34,075 nt of DNA from ANME-2 cluster archaeon (GCA_023544605.1 JAMJFQ010000003.1:1-34075); one strand, 5' to 3'; shown: positions 8,661-19,654, numbered from the stretch's first letter. A program made the numbers and translations. Notes: generated from the letters alone by a model not told the origin.

Positions 8661-9800
8661 TTATTTTACTTCCGGGAAACCCAGATTGTGTGCACTCTGG
8701 TGGCAAGTAGTACATCCACTTGACATCCCGTGCTTTGAACCATGACATGTGGTACATGAAGGGATATGTCCATGTTGTGGATGACAGTATGCACAATTCT
8801 TGTTGGTATGGCCTGTGACCTTTTCTATAAGATGTCTTGCATTCTCTTCATGACATCCTGCACATAGGGTCGAAGGCGTATCTGCCGGATAGTCCACCTG
8901 GGTTGGGATGTGGCCTTGCAAATGACACTGCTTACAGTCTTGTTGAGTCATTGTCTCATCATGGCCTTTATGACAGCTGGTACAATCCAGCCAGTCCCCA
9001 TGAACCGGGTGACATAGTGTGCAATCAAGCTCTGCATGCCTGGTTGGTTTGGTTTCAAATGTTGTCTCTATCACTGGAGAATGGCATTTAGCGCATTCAT
9101 TCTCGCTGACCAAAGAAGAGAACTCAATATCCCTTGGAGCATGGGCATTTATGTGACATTGTGAACAATCCTCAAATCCTGACGGATGATACACACCATG
9201 ACAGTCAGTACATTTTGGTTTATAACCATGCTGTGGATGACAGAAAGCACAACCTTTCTTGGAATGTTTACCTCCTTCCAGGTTTAATGATGCCACAGGT
9301 TTTACATGACATTCACCGCATGTCTGTTCAGACATGCCCCGTTCGTGTCCCTTATGACACGAATTACAATCTGTCACATCTTCATGAGGATTAATTAACC
9401 GCCGGCTGGTCCGTGAAATATAGTCTTCATGACATTTCAGGCAGCGCAACTTATTCTCAAGCGTCACTACCTCTTCCGGAGCCGGAGGTGCATCCAGGCC
9501 GGTCACATCATAAATGAGCATTTTTCCGATTTCTTTCTTGAATAACACTGTACCTAAACTTCCGGTTTCTTCATGGCACTGGGTGCATGTGATACCATGT
9601 TCATTGTGGAGAAAATCAAGGGAATCACCAGGAGTTATATATTTTTCATATTCAATTCCATGGCACATCTCACAGAATTCGGTTTTTGTTACGAAGTTCC
9701 AGCCTTCGGTTGCACTGAACACTACGATCAATGCCATTATTGCAATCAGTATTACTATCGTAATTCTTGTAGATAGTGCCATATCAATATCTCCATCCAT
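8661..9800 (-). CDS. Membrane-anchored multihaem c-type cytochrome (16 CXXCH motifs)
   Basis: N-terminal TM anchor (ITIVILIAIMALIVVFSA); 16 CXXCH motifs counted in 379 aa. Confidence 0.93.
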   Translation of the reverse strand: MDGDIDMALSTRITIVILIAIMALIVVFSATEGWNFVTKTEFCEMCHGIEYEKYITPGDSLDFLHNEHGITCTQCHEETGSLGTVLFKKEIGKMLIYDVTGLDAPPAPEEVVTLENKLRCLKCHEDYISRTSRRLINPHEDVTDCNSCHKGHERGMSEQTCGECHVKPVASLNLEGGKHSKKGCAFCHPQHGYKPKCTDCHGVYHPSGFEDCSQCHINAHAPRDIEFSSLVSENECAKCHSPVIETTFETKPTRHAELDCTLCHPVHGDWLDCTSCHKGHDETMTQQDCKQCHLQGHIPTQVDYPADTPSTLCAGCHEENARHLIEKVTGHTNKNCAYCHPQHGHIPSCTTCHGSKHGMSSGCTTCHQSAHNLGFPEVK

Positions 9801-10005
9801 TATTCAAAATTATACAACGCTTAGTTAATGATTGACTTTTTTGTGGTGTTAAACCTTCTTAACCTTTACGATAATGGTTGAATTGTTATTGCATTATTTC
9901 TGAATGGTAATATTTTTTTGCATAGATAACTGGCATCATACATTTACAATCAGAAAGTATCCAATGATTTATATTGTTCAAATCTATAGTAAGATATGAA
10001 TTTGT

Positions 10006-11214
10006 ATGAAAGCAGTCATTCTTGCAGCAGGAGAAGGTCTCAGATGTAAGCCTCTAACGCTTACTCGTTCAAAGGTAATGCTTTTCGCTGCAAACAAACC
10101 AATTCTGGAACATGTGATCAATGCCCTTGTACAGTGTGGTATTACTGATATCATAATGGTTGTGGGATATAAGAAAGAGCGCATCATGGATTATTTCCAG
10201 GATGGGGTGGAATGGGGAGTGAACATCATATATGTTGAACAAAAAGGTCAGCTTGGGACCGCTCATGCCATTAAACAGACCTCAACGTATCTGGATGATG
10301 AGTTTATTGTGTTAAATGGCGATAATATCGTAGAATCAGGTACAATCTCCGATATTTTGGAAAATCGTTCAGGTGATGCAACGATCTTGACAGTCACACG
10401 CGAGCAAACCAGAGGCTATGGCGTGGTTGTACATGATGACCATCACGTGCTGAGGATAGTGGAAAAACCTGTGGAAGACCTTAGTCATAATGTGAATACA
10501 GGTATATACATCTTCAAACCTGATATCTTCGAATTTATTAAAGCAACTTCCGTATCTGATACCGGGGAATATGCAATAACCGATACTCTGCAGGATATGA
10601 TAGATGCAGGAAAGAACATTAGTTTTGTGCATTCAGAATCTACGTGGATTGACGCTGTACATTCATGGGACCTGCTGCGTTCCAATGCCTACTTGCTGGA
10701 GCGTTGTGAAAAGTCGGTAATGGATGGCACCATTGAAGAAGGGGCTGTGGTCAAAGGCAATGTCATTATCGGAACCAATACCATTATTCGTTCAGGATCA
10801 TATGTAATAGGGCCGGTAGTAATTGGAAAGAATTGTGAGATCGGGCCCAATGCCGTAATACTCCCTTCAACAACCATAGGTAATAATTCAACTGTGGAAT
10901 CATCGGTGCAGATCAAGAATAGTATTATTATGAACGATGTAAGGATAGGTCCGTTCTCATATATATCCAACTCCATTATTGGTGCAAATAACACTATTGG
11001 GTCACATTTTATTACGCAAACAGGCGAGAATATTTTAATCGAATTAATAGGTATACTTCACTGGGCTGAAAAACTAGGGACCGTGATCGGCGACGGGAAT
11101 GATATCCAGCATAGGGTACTTACCGAACCTGGAAAGATGATATCCACCGGGTGCAGTATCTCATCTGGGGTCATTATCTCAAAGGACCTGCCAAGAGATT
11201 CCATAGTAATTTGA
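10006..11214 (+). CDS. Nucleotidyltransferase / left-handed beta-helix protein, GlmU-like paralog with divergent signature
   Basis: MKAVILAAGEGLRCKPLT...LGTAHAI...LNGDNIV, then hexapeptide repeats; 402 aa. Confidence 0.8.
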   Translation: MKAVILAAGEGLRCKPLTLTRSKVMLFAANKPILEHVINALVQCGITDIIMVVGYKKERIMDYFQDGVEWGVNIIYVEQKGQLGTAHAIKQTSTYLDDEFIVLNGDNIVESGTISDILENRSGDATILTVTREQTRGYGVVVHDDHHVLRIVEKPVEDLSHNVNTGIYIFKPDIFEFIKATSVSDTGEYAITDTLQDMIDAGKNISFVHSESTWIDAVHSWDLLRSNAYLLERCEKSVMDGTIEEGAVVKGNVIIGTNTIIRSGSYVIGPVVIGKNCEIGPNAVILPSTTIGNNSTVESSVQIKNSIIMNDVRIGPFSYISNSIIGANNTIGSHFITQTGENILIELIGILHWAEKLGTVIGDGNDIQHRVLTEPGKMISTGCSISSGVIISKDLPRDSIVI

Positions 11215-11243
11215 AAGAATATATTTGGGATGAACTAAAAACA

Positions 11244-13073
11244 ATGTGCGGCATAGTCGGTTATATAGGGGAGGGGGATGCGGTCAGTATCCTCATCGAA
11301 TCCTTAAAGAAACTGGAGTACAGGGGATATGATTCAGCGGGCTTGGCCCTTCTGGACGATGAAGGCAAACCACAGGTGTTCAAGAGTGAAGGGGAGATAT
11401 CCCAGCTTGAATCGATCCTGCCAAAACTATCGTCATGCGTGGGTATAGGTCATACCAGGTGGGCAACCCATGGCAAACCCAGTACCGTAAATGCACATCC
11501 TCATGTTTCAGGGAGTATTTGCGTAGTACATAACGGAATCATTGAAAATTACCAGGAGTTAAAGGAAGCACTTGAATCAGAAGGTTTTATTTTTGTTTCA
11601 GATACTGACACGGAAGTACTGGCCCACCTGATAAACAAGTATCACACAGAACATCCGGGTGACCTCGCTGGTGCCCTGAAAAGCGCCTTGGAAGTAGTAC
11701 GTGGTTCTTATGCACTGGCTGTGCTTAGCGAAGAGCATCCCCATGAACTTGTGGCTGCCAGGAAGGACAGCCCCCTTATCATCGGGTTGGGTGAGAATGA
11801 GAATTTTATTGCATCTGATATACCTGCCATTCTGAAATATACTAACAGGGTCATATACGTGGACAATCTTGAGATGGTCACGGTCAAAAAGACTTCGGTC
11901 CAGGTGTTCGACCTTGAAGGTAATCCTAAAACCAAGGAAGAACATATCATCCAATGGGATCTGGAGGCGGCTGAGAAGGCCGGATATCCCCATTTCATGC
12001 TCAAAGAGATCCATGAACAGACCAGTTCAATTCATGAGACACTGGCGGGGAGGCTGCAAGAACTCGAAGGTGATGTTACCTTCGAAGAACTTGGCCTGGA
12101 TAAGGAGCAGATACGCAAACTTCAGAGAATCGAGATAATTGCCTGCGGGACCTCATATAATGCGGGTCTGGTGGGCAAGTACCTTTTTGAAGGGCAGACT
12201 GGCATTCATACAGATGTGGATAATGGTTCCGAGTTCAGGTATTCAAATCCCGTATTAGCACCTTCTACTTTGGTAATAGCCATCACCCAGTCAGGTGAGA
12301 CCGCAGATACACTGGCAGCAGTACGTGAGGCTGCATCCTATGGTTGTAAGACCCTGGCTATTACTAATGTAGTGGGCAGTACCATGTCCAGAGAGGCATC
12401 TAACACTATCTATACCAGGGCCGGGCCCGAAATTGGGGTAGCTGCTACTAAATCATTCATTTCACAGCTTGTGGTACTTTATCTTTTAGCTATTCACTTT
12501 GCACGGGTATGCTCGATGATGGATGCTGACAGGGTGCGAAAGCTCTTATCCGAACTTCGCAAAATACCTGGGCATGTGGACCGCATCCTGATGGATAAGG
12601 AGAGGATACAGAAATGTGCTGCCAGATTCTCAGCATCAAAAGATTATTTCTTTATCGGGCGTAATATCAATTACCCTATAGCTCTTGAAGGAGCACTGAA
12701 ATTAAAGGAGATATCATATATACATGCCGAAGGATATGCCGCCGGAGAATTAAAACACGGACCGCTTGCCTTATTATCAAAAGATGTACCAGTGGTGGCT
12801 ATTGCCCCCCAGGGTCATACGTATGATAAGATACTCAGCAACATCAGGGAAGTAAAATCACGGGAGGCCTCTGTCATTGCCATTGCCGATTCAGATGACA
12901 ATGAAATATCCAAGTACGTGGATGTGGTCATACCCATTCCGAAGACTGATGTAATATTATCACCCTTGCTCACTACCGTGGTTGTCCAGTTACTGGCTTA
13001 TTATACTGCACTGGAGAGGGACTGTTCCATTGACAAACCCAGGAATCTTGCCAAGAGCGTGACTGTGGAATAA
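11244..13073 (+). CDS. glmS: Glutamine--fructose-6-phosphate aminotransferase (isomerizing)
   Basis: MCGIVGYIG N-terminus, LEYRGYDSAGLAL, GHTRWATHGKP, two SIS domains, C-terminal DKPRNLAKSVTVE. Start trimmed from ORF 11151. Confidence 0.97.
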   Translation: MCGIVGYIGEGDAVSILIESLKKLEYRGYDSAGLALLDDEGKPQVFKSEGEISQLESILPKLSSCVGIGHTRWATHGKPSTVNAHPHVSGSICVVHNGIIENYQELKEALESEGFIFVSDTDTEVLAHLINKYHTEHPGDLAGALKSALEVVRGSYALAVLSEEHPHELVAARKDSPLIIGLGENENFIASDIPAILKYTNRVIYVDNLEMVTVKKTSVQVFDLEGNPKTKEEHIIQWDLEAAEKAGYPHFMLKEIHEQTSSIHETLAGRLQELEGDVTFEELGLDKEQIRKLQRIEIIACGTSYNAGLVGKYLFEGQTGIHTDVDNGSEFRYSNPVLAPSTLVIAITQSGETADTLAAVREAASYGCKTLAITNVVGSTMSREASNTIYTRAGPEIGVAATKSFISQLVVLYLLAIHFARVCSMMDADRVRKLLSELRKIPGHVDRILMDKERIQKCAARFSASKDYFFIGRNINYPIALEGALKLKEISYIHAEGYAAGELKHGPLALLSKDVPVVAIAPQGHTYDKILSNIREVKSREASVIAIADSDDNEISKYVDVVIPIPKTDVILSPLLTTVVVQLLAYYTALERDCSIDKPRNLAKSVTVE

Positions 13074-13082
13074 GGTGATGCA

Positions 13083-14396
13083 ATGAAACTGTTCGGCTCA
13101 TCAGGAATTAGGGGACTGACCAATGTTGATGTTACACCCCAACTGGCATTGAATGTGGGGAAGGCTGTCGGGAAGGGGCGCTCCTCGGCAGTGATCGCCC
13201 AAGACCCGAGGGTGGCGGGGAAGATGATAGAGGAAGGAGTATCGGCAGGGCTCATGTCAGCCGGGGTTTGTGTGACCCGGCTTGGTGTGGTACCGACTCC
13301 TACCCTTGCCTATGCTGCAAGGAACTTTGATGTGGGAGTAATGGTTACGGCTTCCCACAATCCAGCCAGGGATATCGGTATCAAGTTATGGAACCCTGAT
13401 GGAATGGCCTTTGACAGTCGTCAGCAACAGAAGATAGAACAGGCAGTTGAGACGGCTGGATACATAACGGCAGATTGGGACTGTATCGGCACCACCAGCA
13501 TGTATGAAAGGGGTGTTAAAGACCATATTAGTGCTATCATCGATAGGGTCGTACCACCTGATAACTCACCTAAGGTGGTGGTGGACTGCGGCAGCGGTGC
13601 CGGTTCAGTTATCACACCCCTACTACTGAGGAAGATAGGATGCAAGGTACTTGCATTGAATTCGCAGTTAGATGGCCATTTTCCGGCCAGGGACCCCGAA
13701 CCCAAGGAAGTGAACCTGGGACTTCTTATGAGGACGGTGAAGGACTGGGGTGCTGATATGGGCATAGCTCACGATGGTGATGCGGATAGGATGATGGCAG
13801 TGGATGATAAGGGCAGGTTCGTAGGCGGGGACCAGTTGCTGGCCATATTTGCGGCCCATGAGGACGCAAAGAGCATTGTTGTACCTGTGGATACTTCCCT
13901 GGTAGTGGATGACGCCCTGCCTGATGCAAAGGTCATACGGAGCAGGGTGGGTGACGTCTATGTTGCAGAGGCAATGAAAAAGGACGGGGCCAAATTTGGC
14001 GGAGAACCATCAGGAAGCTGGATATTCCCGAGGCTGTCATTCTGTCCTGATGGTATTTATGCCGCAGCCAGGCTGATCGAGATAGTAGGCAGCGGGAAAC
14101 TGTCGGAAATGGTGGACGTACTGCCCACTTACCAGACCAGGAGGACCGGAACTGCCTGTTCCAATGAACAAAAGGCAGAGGTAATGGCAGCAGTTTACGC
14201 CGAATTATCCTCATTGGGTAAGGTCAGTGACATTGACGGCATAAGGGTAGAACTGGATGAGGGCTGGGTTCTGGTGAGACCGTCCGGCACCGAGCCTAAG
14301 ATAAGGATAACTGCCGAAAGCAGGTCGGGTGTGGATGATATATTTCATACAGTCTGCCGTATCGTAAAGTCGGCAACTGGCTCGACATGTGAGTAA
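13083..14396 (+). CDS. glmM: Phosphoglucosamine mutase / phosphohexomutase
   Basis: [50 protein letters not shown]. Confidence 0.93.
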   Translation: MKLFGSSGIRGLTNVDVTPQLALNVGKAVGKGRSSAVIAQDPRVAGKMIEEGVSAGLMSAGVCVTRLGVVPTPTLAYAARNFDVGVMVTASHNPARDIGIKLWNPDGMAFDSRQQQKIEQAVETAGYITADWDCIGTTSMYERGVKDHISAIIDRVVPPDNSPKVVVDCGSGAGSVITPLLLRKIGCKVLALNSQLDGHFPARDPEPKEVNLGLLMRTVKDWGADMGIAHDGDADRMMAVDDKGRFVGGDQLLAIFAAHEDAKSIVVPVDTSLVVDDALPDAKVIRSRVGDVYVAEAMKKDGAKFGGEPSGSWIFPRLSFCPDGIYAAARLIEIVGSGKLSEMVDVLPTYQTRRTGTACSNEQKAEVMAAVYAELSSLGKVSDIDGIRVELDEGWVLVRPSGTEPKIRITAESRSGVDDIFHTVCRIVKSATGSTCE

Positions 14397-14439
14397 AGTA
14401 AACATCTTTTTATTGTAACAGATATAAAACAGGAACAGT

Positions 14440-15648
14440 ATGAAAGCCGTTATCCTCGCTGCCGGAGAAGGGACACGCATGCGCCCCCTTACCAGGCATT
14501 GTCCCAAAGTGATGCTTCCTATCGGGAACAAGCCCTTGCTGCAGCATGTCATAGAACAGGTAAAAGACGCTGGTGTAGACCACTTTGTCCTGGTAATAGG
14601 ATACCAGGGTGATACTATTATCGAACATTTCGGGGAAGGGGACCGGTTCGGTATCAAAATTGATTATGTGATACAGGAGGAACGCTTGGGTACTGCTCAC
14701 GCTATCGGCACTGCCCGTTCTTTGATCGATGAGCGGTTCCTTGTGTTGAACGGTGATGTGATGGTCACCACAGCACAGGTCAGGACCCTGCTTGAGCGGG
14801 ATGAAGTGGCGGTAATGGCTGCTCTGGAAGTGGATGACCCTTCACAGTTCGGCGTGCTTGAAGTGCATGGAGGGCTGGTTGTCAAACTCCATGAAAAACC
14901 TGACAACCCCCCCACCAATCTTGCCAATGCAGGTATCTATGTATTCGAACCCGAGGTATTCGGAGGTATTGACAACACGTCCCTGTCATCCCGGGAAGAA
15001 TATGAGATAACCAGGACCATCCAGGATATGATAGATAGCGGCATCCATGTAGGATACCAGGTACTGTCCGGCACATGGCAGGACGTAGGCAGGCCGTGGG
15101 ACCTGCTGGATGCGAACAGGGAATGTCTTAAGACCATCAGCAATGATATCAAGGGCGAGATCGAGGATGATGTACACATCCACGGCCCGGTAATGATAGA
15201 AGCGGGTGCCAGGGTCCGAAGCGGTGCATATATTGAAGGGCCGGTCATTATCGGGCCTGACTGCGATATCGGGCCCAACTGTTATATCAGGCCATATACC
15301 AGCCTGGGCAGAGGTGTGCGTATTGGCAATGCCGTTGAGGTCAAGAACTCGATAATCATGGACCGCACACATGTTGGCCATCTATCTTATGTGGGTGACA
15401 GTGTTATTGGCAGCGGCTGCAATTTCGGTGCAGGGACAAAGGTAGCGAACCTGAGGCATGATGGCGGCAATATCAAGATCATGATAAACGGCAGTAGGAT
15501 TGATTCCGGGCGCAGGAAACTGGGCACTATTATGGGTGATAACGTGCATACTGGCATCAACAGTATGTTGAACGTTGGTTCGGTCATTGAGCCAGGCAGT
15601 ACTATCAAGCCAGGTGAATTTGTAAGGGATCATTATCCTCATGAATAG
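14440..15648 (+). CDS. glmU: Bifunctional sugar-1-phosphate nucleotidylyltransferase / acetyltransferase (archaeal GlmU type)
   Basis: MKAVILAAGEGTRMRPLTRHCPKVMLPIGNKPLLQH, LGTAHAI, hexapeptide repeats, GAGTKVANLRHDGGNIKI. Confidence 0.88.
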   Translation: MKAVILAAGEGTRMRPLTRHCPKVMLPIGNKPLLQHVIEQVKDAGVDHFVLVIGYQGDTIIEHFGEGDRFGIKIDYVIQEERLGTAHAIGTARSLIDERFLVLNGDVMVTTAQVRTLLERDEVAVMAALEVDDPSQFGVLEVHGGLVVKLHEKPDNPPTNLANAGIYVFEPEVFGGIDNTSLSSREEYEITRTIQDMIDSGIHVGYQVLSGTWQDVGRPWDLLDANRECLKTISNDIKGEIEDDVHIHGPVMIEAGARVRSGAYIEGPVIIGPDCDIGPNCYIRPYTSLGRGVRIGNAVEVKNSIIMDRTHVGHLSYVGDSVIGSGCNFGAGTKVANLRHDGGNIKIMINGSRIDSGRRKLGTIMGDNVHTGINSMLNVGSVIEPGSTIKPGEFVRDHYPHE

Positions 15649-15673
15649 AACTTGAAAAATGGGTGAATGAAAG

Positions 15674-16963
15674 TTGAAAGTATCTGTTATAGGTTCCGGT
15701 TATGTGGGTACGGTTACAGCAGCGTGTTTTGCTGAACTGGGTCATAGTGTGGTATGCATAGATATCGACCCTGAAAAGGTGGATATGATAAACAGGGGCG
15801 AGCCCCCGATCTATGAAGAGGGGCTAAAAGAGTTACTGAAAAAACATGCTGCTAAGACGCTCAGGGCCACTGCAGATTATGATGATGCCATATCCAACAC
15901 TGATATATCGTTCATCTGCGTGGGCACGCCGTCTGATGATGAAGGCAATATAGAGCTGTCCATTGTACGCGCAGCCAGTGAGAGCCTTGGTACCGCACTG
16001 GCAAAAAAAGAAGGATATCACGTAGTTGTGGTCAAAAGCACGGTGGTTCCCCAGACCACGGTAAAAGTAATAGTACCTATAATTGAGAACGTATCAGGTA
16101 AAAAAGCTGGTGTGGATTTCGGTGCTGCCATGAATCCCGAGTTCCTGCGTGAAGGAAAAGCAGTCTATGACTTCATGCATCCTGATAAGATAGTTGTGGG
16201 TGCTGTAGACCAGAGGTCAGATGATGCCGTATCCGCACTCTATGCAGGTCTTGATCGTGAGATAACCCATACTGATCCAAGCACTGCAGAGATGATAAAA
16301 TATGTCAATAATTCGTTCCTTGCCACAAAGATATCCTTCTCCAACGAGATAGGCAATATCTGCAAGCAACTGGGTATCGATACATATCAGGTTATGGAAG
16401 CCGTTGGCAAGGATTTCAGGATTTCACCGTATTTCCTGAACTCCGGTGCTGGTTTCGGGGGTTCATGCTTTCCTAAAGATGTAAAAGCGCTGATAGGAAA
16501 AGCCAGGGAGCAGGGATATGAGCCTATATTGCTTGAATCCGTGGTCAAGATCAATGAGGCTCAACCCCTGTTGATGATCGACCTGCTGGAGTCAAGGCTG
16601 GGAGAGCTGAGCGGCCTGACAATATCTGTGCTGGGTCTTGCTTTCAAGAACGATACTGATGATATCAGGGAGTCCAGGTCTATACCGGTTATCAGGACAC
16701 TACTTGATAAAGGCGCAATTGTAGCTGCTTATGACCCCATGGCTGCTGATAATATGCGCCGGTTGTTCGATGGTGATAGTATCCGGTACTGTGATAGTGC
16801 GGCACAGGCCCTGGAAGGCGCCAATGGCTGCCTGGTGATGACCGAGTGGGATGAGTTCAGGTCACTATGCAGCGAGTTTACTAAAATGGAGAGGCCGCTT
16901 GTGATCGATGGTCGTAATGTCGTGCATTGTGATGATATAGAATATGTGGGCCTCTGCTGGTGA
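15674..16963 (+). CDS. UDP-glucose/UDP-sugar 6-dehydrogenase
   Basis: MKVSVIGSGYVGTVTAACFAELGH, NPEFLREGKAVYDFMHPDKIVVG, GFGGSCFPKDVKAL. TTG start. Confidence 0.9.
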   Translation: MKVSVIGSGYVGTVTAACFAELGHSVVCIDIDPEKVDMINRGEPPIYEEGLKELLKKHAAKTLRATADYDDAISNTDISFICVGTPSDDEGNIELSIVRAASESLGTALAKKEGYHVVVVKSTVVPQTTVKVIVPIIENVSGKKAGVDFGAAMNPEFLREGKAVYDFMHPDKIVVGAVDQRSDDAVSALYAGLDREITHTDPSTAEMIKYVNNSFLATKISFSNEIGNICKQLGIDTYQVMEAVGKDFRISPYFLNSGAGFGGSCFPKDVKALIGKAREQGYEPILLESVVKINEAQPLLMIDLLESRLGELSGLTISVLGLAFKNDTDDIRESRSIPVIRTLLDKGAIVAAYDPMAADNMRRLFDGDSIRYCDSAAQALEGANGCLVMTEWDEFRSLCSEFTKMERPLVIDGRNVVHCDDIEYVGLCW

Positions 16964-18120
16964 GTGAGTTTCGCATGACCTCAAAACGTTGTGAATATTT
17001 TGGTGAATCAGTGATAAGGGATATGACCAGATTGGCCTTGCGTCATGATGCCGTGAACCTTGCCCAGGGATTTCCCGATTTCCCTGCACCCGAAGAACTT
17101 AAAAAAGCTGCCTGTGAAGCGATAATAGCCGACCATAACCAGTACGCTATTACCTGGGGCGCCAGGGAACTGAGAGAAGCGATAGCGAACAAGTCCGCCC
17201 AGTTCAATGGTATCCAGGTAGACCCTGAGAAGGAAGTGACTGTGACCTGCGGCACCACTGAGGCTATGATGGCATCAATGCTGGCGGTTATCGATTCGGG
17301 AGATGAGGTCATCATCTTTGAACCGTTCTATGAGAATTACGGGCCTGATGCCGCAGTTTCCGGTGCAGTGCCCAAGTTCGTGCCCCTGGAAGGAGATGAT
17401 TTTACTTTTGATCATGATGATCTGGCGGCGGCGTTCAATCACCGGACCAAGGCACTGGTACTGAACACACCGAACAACCCCACCGGGAAGGTATTTGGTA
17501 AAGAGGAACTTTCGATCATAGCCGACCTTGCATTTGATCATGATATAACGGTGATCACAGATGAGATATACGAGCATATCATCTATGATGGGGCACAGCA
17601 TACCAGCATTGCCTCTATGGGTGATATGGATCAGCGCACCATTACCATAGGTGGTTTCAGTAAAACATACAGCGTTACCGGTTGGCGGGTGGGGTATGCG
17701 CTTGCACCGTCCCACCTTACAGGTGCCCTGCGCAAAGTGCATGATTTTCTCACAGTAGGTGCACCTGCTCCATTGCAGCATGCTTGTGTTGCAGCCCTCA
17801 ACCTGCCTCCAATGTACTATGAAGAATTGGTCAGCATGTATGATAAAAAGCGACATATGCTCTACAATGCACTTCAAAACAACGGCTTTAAGTGCACACT
17901 TCCCCAGGGGGCGTATTATATACTGGCTGACATTTCAGGTTTTGATCTGGGAGATGATGTCTCCTTTGCTCATTACCTGGCTTCTGAGATCGGTGTGGCG
18001 GCAGTGCCTGGTAGCAGTTTTTATAAAGTAGCTGAGATGGGAAGCAGTACGGTCAGGTTCACATTCTCAAAGAGTGATTCAACTCTCCAGGAAGCTGTCA
18101 TCAGGCTGGAAAACCTGTAA
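16960..18120 (+). CDS. Class I/II PLP-dependent aminotransferase
   Basis: NLAQGFPDFPAP, LNTPNNPTGKVF, TDEIYEHIIYDG, GGFSKTYSVTGWRVGYA; GTG start overlapping the upstream stop. Confidence 0.92.
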   Translation: MSEFRMTSKRCEYFGESVIRDMTRLALRHDAVNLAQGFPDFPAPEELKKAACEAIIADHNQYAITWGARELREAIANKSAQFNGIQVDPEKEVTVTCGTTEAMMASMLAVIDSGDEVIIFEPFYENYGPDAAVSGAVPKFVPLEGDDFTFDHDDLAAAFNHRTKALVLNTPNNPTGKVFGKEELSIIADLAFDHDITVITDEIYEHIIYDGAQHTSIASMGDMDQRTITIGGFSKTYSVTGWRVGYALAPSHLTGALRKVHDFLTVGAPAPLQHACVAALNLPPMYYEELVSMYDKKRHMLYNALQNNGFKCTLPQGAYYILADISGFDLGDDVSFAHYLASEIGVAAVPGSSFYKVAEMGSSTVRFTFSKSDSTLQEAVIRLENL

Positions 18121-18183
18121 CATTCGCTCCAATATCGATGTACTTATTTACAAGGAGTTACTAATTGAAATTTTGGTGAGACT

Positions 18184-18936
18184 ATGCCAGGTGATGAAAG
18201 ATCTCAATATGGAGAAAACGTTACAATCATTACTAAGCCGATATCACTTGAAAATCCGATTATTGTAGAAGGTTTTCCTGGAATTGGGCTAGTGGGGAAT
18301 ATTGCCAGCCAGCATCTGATAGATGAACTTGAGATGGAATATATGGGAAGTATTGAATCGAGATATTTCCCGCCAATTGCAGTGCTGTTCAATGGTATTA
18401 TCAATATGCCTGTGCGCATATATGAGAGTGTTGAACATAACATTTTGGCCGTCATTTCAGATATTCCTATTCATCCAACTATTTCATACGAGGTCAGCAA
18501 GGTCCTGATAGACTGGGCCCAGTCGGTCAATGTGAAGGAGATCATCTCAATTGCCGGGATAGCTACCATGTCTGCTGAAAATAAGGTCTTCGGGGCAGCT
18601 ACCAACGATACGATGCTTGAGAAGATAAAGGAACATGTTGAGGTGTTCCAGGTGGGTACTATTAGCGGCATTTCCGGTAGTGTGATGACCGAATGTTATA
18701 TGCGCAACATTCCTGCCATAAGCCTCTTAGGTGAGACAAACAGCCCGAATCCTGATCCCAGGGCATCGGCTATGGTTATCAAGATACTTAACAAGATCTA
18801 TGACCTTTCCATTAACACTGAGAATCTAATAGACCAGGCCGAACAGATAGAAATTGAACTGCATAAACTGGCTGAACAGGTCAAGTCTTCAGAGGAGGGT
18901 GACCAGCCCAGACGTGAGTTCCCTATGTACGGGTAA
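18184..18936 (+). CDS. PAC2 (proteasome assembly chaperone-like) family protein
   Basis: IIVEGFPGIGLVGNIASQHLIDELEMEYMGSIESRYFPP. Confidence 0.88.
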   Translation: MPGDERSQYGENVTIITKPISLENPIIVEGFPGIGLVGNIASQHLIDELEMEYMGSIESRYFPPIAVLFNGIINMPVRIYESVEHNILAVISDIPIHPTISYEVSKVLIDWAQSVNVKEIISIAGIATMSAENKVFGAATNDTMLEKIKEHVEVFQVGTISGISGSVMTECYMRNIPAISLLGETNSPNPDPRASAMVIKILNKIYDLSINTENLIDQAEQIEIELHKLAEQVKSSEEGDQPRREFPMYG

Positions 18937-18959
18937 TATGAAATATGGGAGTGTAGTGA

Positions 18960-19349
18960 ATGCAATATGTAGCGATTACAGGTATATCATCCCAGGTACT
19001 CAAGGACCTTCAGGAGAACCGTATACGTACTATTGAGATACACAGTCCCCACAATTTTTTCTCGGTATATTCTACTGATGTTGGAGACCTTATTTTCCTG
19101 ACAAAATCCAGTTACGATGACATTAAGGCAGGTACAATAGGCATGTTGGCCAGGATAAAGGAACGGCAAGTAGCTATGCATCGTCTTGTTCACAGATCGG
19201 GTGAGATGTTTGAAGAGGGTGAAACTTTTGCTGCAAGGCTTCAACTGGAATTGCAGGGGATTGGCAGGGTGCGCACGGTCAATAAGGCTGTGATGGGACA
19301 GCCTTTCCTGGTAGATGCTGATAGTGTTACTTACCTGGAAGCAAGATGA
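18960..19349 (+). CDS. Conserved archaeal hypothetical protein (resembles DUF473)
   Basis: 129 aa; MQYVAITGISSQVLKDLQENRIRTIEI...GDLIFLTKSSYDDIKAGTIGMLARIKER. Confidence 0.6.
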   Translation: MQYVAITGISSQVLKDLQENRIRTIEIHSPHNFFSVYSTDVGDLIFLTKSSYDDIKAGTIGMLARIKERQVAMHRLVHRSGEMFEEGETFAARLQLELQGIGRVRTVNKAVMGQPFLVDADSVTYLEAR

Positions 19350-19447
19350 TGTCGGGATGACCCTGTTGTATCTGCAGTAGTACCAAAGAGTTTTTATGGT
19401 TAGAATACTATTTTGAAGTCCACTGGTCAAATCGGTAAACGCCTGTG

Positions 19448-19524
19448 GGCTCGTGGCTTAGCCAGGATATAGCGCCGGGCTTCTAACCCGGATGTCGAGG
19501 GTTCGAATCCCTCCGGGCCCGCCA
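19448..19524 (+). tRNA. tRNA-Arg(TCT) with encoded CCA
   Basis: Acceptor GGGCTCG/CGGGCCC, anticodon arm CCGGG-CTTCTAA-CCCGG, T arm with GTTCGAAT; gCCA at 19521-19524. Confidence 0.95.
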
Positions 19525-19548
19525 GTTGATAATTGATCAAAAAAGAGT

Positions 19549-19654
<106 letters not shown>

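Noticed and set aside
17275-17877. 200-aa minus-strand ORF inside the aminotransferase gene.
   Set aside because: Antisense shadow ORF of a well-supported CDS.
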